From: Lysobacter_L cavernae
GTDB taxonomy: Bacteria > Pseudomonadota > Gammaproteobacteria > Xanthomonadales > Xanthomonadaceae
DNA length: 64,000 nucleotides
Assembly (NCBI RefSeq): GCF_042648505.1
Contig: NZ_JBHRXK010000001.1
Span: 62,001 to 126,000 of the forward strand
Reading direction: 5' to 3'
Shown here: in pieces, positions 60,547-64,000 of the stretch
How positions within the stretch are numbered: the stretch's first letter is position 1
How the letters are laid out: every line of letters starts with the position of its first letter
Program-made: the position numbers and the translations under genes
The notes under the pieces: model-generated
What the model saw: only the letters and a program-made list of their open reading frames with translations
The model's database searches: none
Told to the model about the DNA's origin: nothing

Positions 60547-61533
60547 GTGAATCGAATGATTCGCTGCCTGCTGGCAGCGCTGCTGGTGTTTTGTTCGCTG
60601 CCGGTATTGGCCGCCGACCCCCTGCCCTCGTGGAAATCCGGTCCCTCGAAAAAGGCCATCGTCGCCTTCATGGACAAGGTGACCACCACCGGGTCGCCCG
60701 ACTTCGTCGCGGTCAACGAGCGCATCGCCACCTTCGACAACGATGGCACGCTCTGGGCCGAGCAGCCTTTGTACTTTCAGGGCTTCTTTGTCTTCGACCG
60801 GATCCGGGTGTTGGCGCCGCAGCACCCGGAATGGCAGACCACCGAGCCGTACAAGTCCGCTCTCACGGGGGACATGAAGGACCTGGCCGCGGCCGGCGAA
60901 AAGGGCCTGGCGGAACTCATTGCCGCCACGCACAGCGGCATGACCACGGACGAATTCAACTCGGTCGTGACGCAGTGGGCTGCGACGGCGCGTCACCCCA
61001 AGACCAAGAAGCTCTACACCGAGATGGTCTACCAGCCGATGCTGGAACTGCTGGCCTATCTGCGGGCGAACGGTTTCAAGACCTATATCGTCTCCGGCGG
61101 CGGCCAGGAGTTCATGCGGCCCTGGACCGAGCGCGTCTACGGCATTCCGCCGGAACAGGTGATCGGCAGCGGCGGTGAGCTCAAGTACGAGCTGCGCGAT
61201 GGCGTGCCGGTTCTGGTCAAACTGCCGAAGGTGGCACTGGTTGATGACAGTGTTGGCAAGCCGGTAGGCATCCAGCGCTTCATCGGGCGTCGCCCCATCT
61301 TCGCGTTCGGTAATTCCGATGGCGACCAGCAGATGCTGGAGTGGACGACGGGCGGCGATGGCCCGCGTTTCGCTGGCCTCGTCCACCACACCGATGGCAA
61401 GCGCGAGTGGGCCTACGACCGCAAGTCCAGGATCGGCAAGCTCGACAAGGCCTGGGACGAGGCCACGCAGAAGGGCTGGACGGTGGTCGACATGCGCAAG
61501 GAATGGAAGACGATCTACCCACCCGCACGCTGA
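60547..61533 (+). CDS. Secreted HAD-family phosphatase
   Basis: 328 residues from a GTG with AAGGAG 6 bp upstream. The signal peptide MNRMIRCLLAALLVFCSLPVL ends near LAA-DP. HAD motif I is in ERIATFDNDGTLWAE, motif II in FKTYIVSGGGQEF and motif IV in PIFAFGNSDGDQQML. It is clearly a paralogue of the cytoplasmic HAD at 56252-57175 (about the same length, shared motifs), but exported. Substrate unknown. Confidence 0.9.
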   Translation: MNRMIRCLLAALLVFCSLPVLAADPLPSWKSGPSKKAIVAFMDKVTTTGSPDFVAVNERIATFDNDGTLWAEQPLYFQGFFVFDRIRVLAPQHPEWQTTEPYKSALTGDMKDLAAAGEKGLAELIAATHSGMTTDEFNSVVTQWAATARHPKTKKLYTEMVYQPMLELLAYLRANGFKTYIVSGGGQEFMRPWTERVYGIPPEQVIGSGGELKYELRDGVPVLVKLPKVALVDDSVGKPVGIQRFIGRRPIFAFGNSDGDQQMLEWTTGGDGPRFAGLVHHTDGKREWAYDRKSRIGKLDKAWDEATQKGWTVVDMRKEWKTIYPPAR

Positions 61534-61557
61534 TGCGCAGCCGCGACGTGCCGTTCT

Positions 61558-62895
61558 TCAGAACGAGATCGGCACCCGCGCGGTGAGCGTCACGTCCGGC
61601 GTGTCGCGTGTCACACCGACGCCGAGCGCGACGTTGAGCGATACGCGCTCGTTGAAGCGGTAAGTACCGCCCAGCAGCAAGGTGCCCAGCACCACCCGCA
61701 CCGATCCGGGCGCGTCTTCACCGTTCTGCTTGGTCTTGCCGACGATGTTCTGGTCGTAGCCCAGGCTGATCGAGGCTTTTTCGTTGAGCGCCAGGCCCAT
61801 GCCGAGGTTGAAGCCGAGGATGTCGCCGATCTTGACGTCGCCCAGTTCCTCGGTGACACCGCCGAGCACGGTGCGCGAGACGTTGTCGCGCTCGAAATTG
61901 TAGACGTAGCTGAAACTGCCGAAGAACACCACCGGGTCGGACGGATACAACCAGGTCACGCCGGGTTGCAGGGCCTCGAAGCCGGTGCCGGTCGGCAACT
62001 CCAGCGGCAGGCCGGTGCCGGTGGTGTTGGCCACGCAGCGCGTCACGCAATCGGTCACCACTTCAAACAGGTCCTTGCCGGTGCGGCTCTTGTAACGCAA
62101 CCAGCCGATCCAGAACGCCTTGTCGGGCCCGCCCTTGTTGATCTGGTAACGCGCGGTCATTTCGACGTCGCCGATGCCATTGCCGTTGGCGTTGAAGACG
62201 TTGTCGACGGCGCTGCCGGTGAAGATCTCGCGGCTGACGGTGTCGCCGTTGATGTAGACGTACGGCACCTTGGCTTCCAGCTCGAAACGGTCGCCGAGGC
62301 CGTAGCGGCCGGTCAGGGTCGCGATGCCGGTGGTGGTCTTGACCTCGCGCACGTCGATCAGGCCGATCAGGATCGCCGGAATGATGGTGAAACCGACCAG
62401 GGCGACGCGGTCGTTGGACAGGTAGCCGAACTGCAGCGACGGCTCGAGGATGAACTGGCCGCGCGGGGTCAGCACGCCGGGCTGGTCGAAGATCTGCGCG
62501 ACCTCAGGTGGGCGGGAATCCGAAGCCGGCGCCTGCCCCACTGGTTGCTGTTGGGGCTGTGCCTGCTGCGCAAGGTTCTGCACGACCGGCGCGGTGGTCT
62601 GCTGTGCCAGCGACGGGATCACGACGCCCGGTGGTGCGCCGGTACCGCGGGTCGCACCCAGGCGCTCTTCGTTCAACACCCGCTGCAGCTCCGCGACATT
62701 GCGCTCCTGCTGCGCCAGCGACTGGCGCAGTTCGTCCAGCCGCTGGGTCTGCTGGTTGATTTCCTGCTGCAACGCATCCAGCCGTGGCACGTCGGCGGCG
62801 CTGGTTGACTCCTGGGCGCGGGCGATGCCGGCCATGGCCAGCCACAAGCAGGGAACAAGGACCAGGTGGCGGGGCATCGACGGCGTCCTTTTCAT
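61558..62895 (-). CDS. Outer-membrane beta-barrel with N-terminal coiled coil, FapF-like
   Basis: 445 residues. Signal peptide to GIARA-Q, then a coiled coil at about residues 38-80 (LDALQQEINQQTQRLDELRQ and on to VAELQRVLNEERLG), a Gln/Pro-rich linker, and a barrel of amphipathic strands (GQFILEPSLQFGYLSND to VTLTARVPISF). A coiled coil followed by a barrel is the plan of FapF, the trimeric pore that secretes Fap amyloid in Pseudomonas. A generic porin-like transporter annotation is the alternative. Next to a C39 peptidase gene. Confidence 0.7.
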   Translation of the reverse strand: MKRTPSMPRHLVLVPCLWLAMAGIARAQESTSAADVPRLDALQQEINQQTQRLDELRQSLAQQERNVAELQRVLNEERLGATRGTGAPPGVVIPSLAQQTTAPVVQNLAQQAQPQQQPVGQAPASDSRPPEVAQIFDQPGVLTPRGQFILEPSLQFGYLSNDRVALVGFTIIPAILIGLIDVREVKTTTGIATLTGRYGLGDRFELEAKVPYVYINGDTVSREIFTGSAVDNVFNANGNGIGDVEMTARYQINKGGPDKAFWIGWLRYKSRTGKDLFEVVTDCVTRCVANTTGTGLPLELPTGTGFEALQPGVTWLYPSDPVVFFGSFSYVYNFERDNVSRTVLGGVTEELGDVKIGDILGFNLGMGLALNEKASISLGYDQNIVGKTKQNGEDAPGSVRVVLGTLLLGGTYRFNERVSLNVALGVGVTRDTPDVTLTARVPISF

Positions 62896-62932
62896 GCAGT
62901 GTCCTTGGTTGCAAACGCAGACCGGTCGCTTT

Positions 62933-63454
62933 TCAGGGCGCCCCGATGGCCTGGATCTGTGCGCTGTGCAGGGCCGCCTGCGTGTTCATGTCCTGGAAGG
63001 CCCCCAGCGTGTCCACCCCCACGTTCACGGTGGTCAGTGCACGCAGGTCCTGGCCATCGCTGCTGTTCTGGATCACCACGCCGTTGAAGTTGCCGGAAGA
63101 TTCCACATGGTTGTTGGCACCGACCTGCACGATCAGGCCCTCGTTGAAGCGGGCCAGCTGCTGCGCCTGCTCGCCGGTCATGCGGGCCACATCGGGGATA
63201 TGCACCCGCGTGGTGGCGACCAGTGCGCCGTTGACGAAGATGGCGCGCTCGATGCCGAACGACAACGCCATGCCCGTGCTGGTCACGAAGCCGCCGCGCA
63301 GTTCGTCCAGGCGCGCCGGGTCGATCGCGACCCACTCCGGGCCGAGCTTCGCGCCGGGCCGTTCATCGCCCTGCCCTGCAGCGCCAGACGACCAGATCGA
63401 GGCAAGGACCAGCAGCGCACAGGCACTCATCGACGTGGACGTGGACGTAGTCAT
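62933..63454 (-). CDS. Small secreted protein with LDELRGGF motif and N/Q-rich segment
   Basis: 173 residues with a signal peptide (ACALLVLASIWSSGAAG). After it comes ARLDELRGGF, which resembles a double-glycine cleavage site for C39 peptidases, then strands (LSFGIERAIFVNG) and an Asn/Gln-rich stretch (VQVGANNHVESSGNFNG, VVIQNSSDGQ) of the sort found in curli and Fap subunits. Function not established. It sits between the C39 peptidase and the barrel gene in one leftward operon, GAGGTG before the ATG. Confidence 0.7.
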   Translation of the reverse strand: MTTSTSTSMSACALLVLASIWSSGAAGQGDERPGAKLGPEWVAIDPARLDELRGGFVTSTGMALSFGIERAIFVNGALVATTRVHIPDVARMTGEQAQQLARFNEGLIVQVGANNHVESSGNFNGVVIQNSSDGQDLRALTTVNVGVDTLGAFQDMNTQAALHSAQIQAIGAP

Positions 63455-63467
63455 GGCATCACCTCAC

Positions 63468-64000
63468 TCAGATGTCGCCCGGGCCACGCCGGGGCGTCAC
63501 GGTGTAGTACAGGCCATCGCGGGCGATTCCCGCATCCAGCGGCGCCGGTGGCGCGGTGCGCCAGTCGCGCGCGAGGTTGAAGTGCGCTTCCTCGCGGCGG
63601 TTGTGCACCACGAACAGGACACGGTTGTCCCACAACTTCTCGAAGCGCGAACGTGGCATCGCGCGCGTGCCGCGTGCCGGATCGCCGATCAGCACGCGTC
63701 CGTTGTGCAATCCCTTGATGACGACGAAATGGCGGTAACCTCGGTCGTTGAGCAGCACGATCGCCGGCAGTTGCTCCTCGAACAGCTTGTCCAGGGGCAA
63801 TTCAAAGCCGTCGGCCTCGAACCCACGGGATTCCAGGTAGCCGCGGATGTCGAGCAGCGAGAAGCCTTCCTGGCGGATCTTGCCCTGGTCGCCGTGGGTG
63901 TACATCTGCATGAACACTTCGGCCTCGGTGACCGGGATCCCGTACTGATAGGTCAGCAAGGTCGCCGTTGCCGCCGAGCCGCAACTGAAATCGTATTGCT
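63468..64000 (-). CDS. C39-family cysteine peptidase, partial (FapD-like)
   Basis: The gene runs past the right edge. The window shows 176 codons: the catalytic Cys in QYDFSCGSAATATLL at the very edge, the His in GYRHFVVIKGL and the Asp in VLIGDPARGTR, all in C39 order. There is no ABC domain in the visible part; the protein ends soon after the peptidase domain, as FapD does. It would cut a double-glycine leader, and the next gene carries ELRGGF. Confidence 0.85.
   Translation of the reverse strand, partial: QYDFSCGSAATATLLTYQYGIPVTEAEVFMQMYTHGDQGKIRQEGFSLLDIRGYLESRGFEADGFELPLDKLFEEQLPAIVLLNDRGYRHFVVIKGLHNGRVLIGDPARGTRAMPRSRFEKLWDNRVLFVVHNRREEAHFNLARDWRTAPPAPLDAGIARDGLYYTVTPRRGPGDI

Noticed and set aside
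1..64000. tRNA and rRNA genes
   Set aside because: None recognised by eye anywhere in the window, including at the prophage and island edges.

Overview
The window is GC-rich DNA from a gammaproteobacterium, most likely of the Xanthomonadaceae (Lysobacter/Luteimonas/Stenotrophomonas type). The pointers are a copL-copA-copB copper locus (CopL is typical of xanthomonads), a TonB-receptor-fed amino-sugar locus, a P2-type prophage and GInt-type island genes. No species is claimed.

Layout. (1) 1-6200: one end of a P2-like prophage: capsid genes N (partial) and O leftward; terminase P, portal Q, a Mu Com-like zinc finger and a DNA methyltransferase rightward; then a terminator and a P2-cos-like sequence. 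The early arm (replication, repressor, integrase) is missing, so the prophage looks truncated on this side. (2) 6500-15500: a trimeric autotransporter adhesin, a secreted subtilase, an NlpE/chagasin-like lipoprotein and a CadC-type regulator. (3) 15535-18930: cueR, the Cu(I) P-type ATPase copA and a divergent CopZ-like chaperone, with two facing MerR-type promoters. (4) 18938-34513: a complete-looking N-acetylgalactosamine (GalNAc) regulon: agaS-agaK-agaZ-agaR-agaA-agaP leftward, and a GH31 glycosidase, a TonB-dependent receptor and a GH109 enzyme rightward, around an intergenic region with repeated CTTTC boxes that match the known AgaR motif. (5) 34663-38856: copLAB and a His-rich cytochrome c, leftward.

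(6) 38906-53489: a 14.6-kb mobile island bounded by imperfect 36/37-bp direct repeats. It has the plan of the GInt family (three tyrosine recombinases plus a small protein at one end, cargo, AT-rich far end). Cargo: chromate resistance chrB-SOD-chrA with its own operator, an XRE regulator with a palindromic operator, a decayed DUF499 defence gene, and an intact IetAS (subtilase plus AAA ATPase) anti-phage pair with a possible third gene. A CGCAACAC repeat array at the right end looks like recombinase arm sites. The island sits about 50 bp upstream of copL, so it may alter copper control.

(7) 53565-54161: decayed IS1595 and crcB (fluoride channel) fragments. (8) 54255-60133: a leftward operon of a DUF4136 lipoprotein, a DUF1622 membrane protein, formylglycine-generating enzyme, a HAD phosphatase, a cytoplasmic sulfatase, a DUF202 protein with a 12-heptad R-T-x-L-S extension, and a small membrane protein; a secreted HAD paralogue follows rightward. 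(9) 61558-64000: a beta-barrel with an N-terminal coiled coil, a small secreted N/Q-rich protein with an LDELRGGF motif, and a C39 peptidase running off the window. This trio resembles a minimal Fap-type functional-amyloid or secretion system and is, with the GInt-IetAS island, the best candidate for something poorly described.
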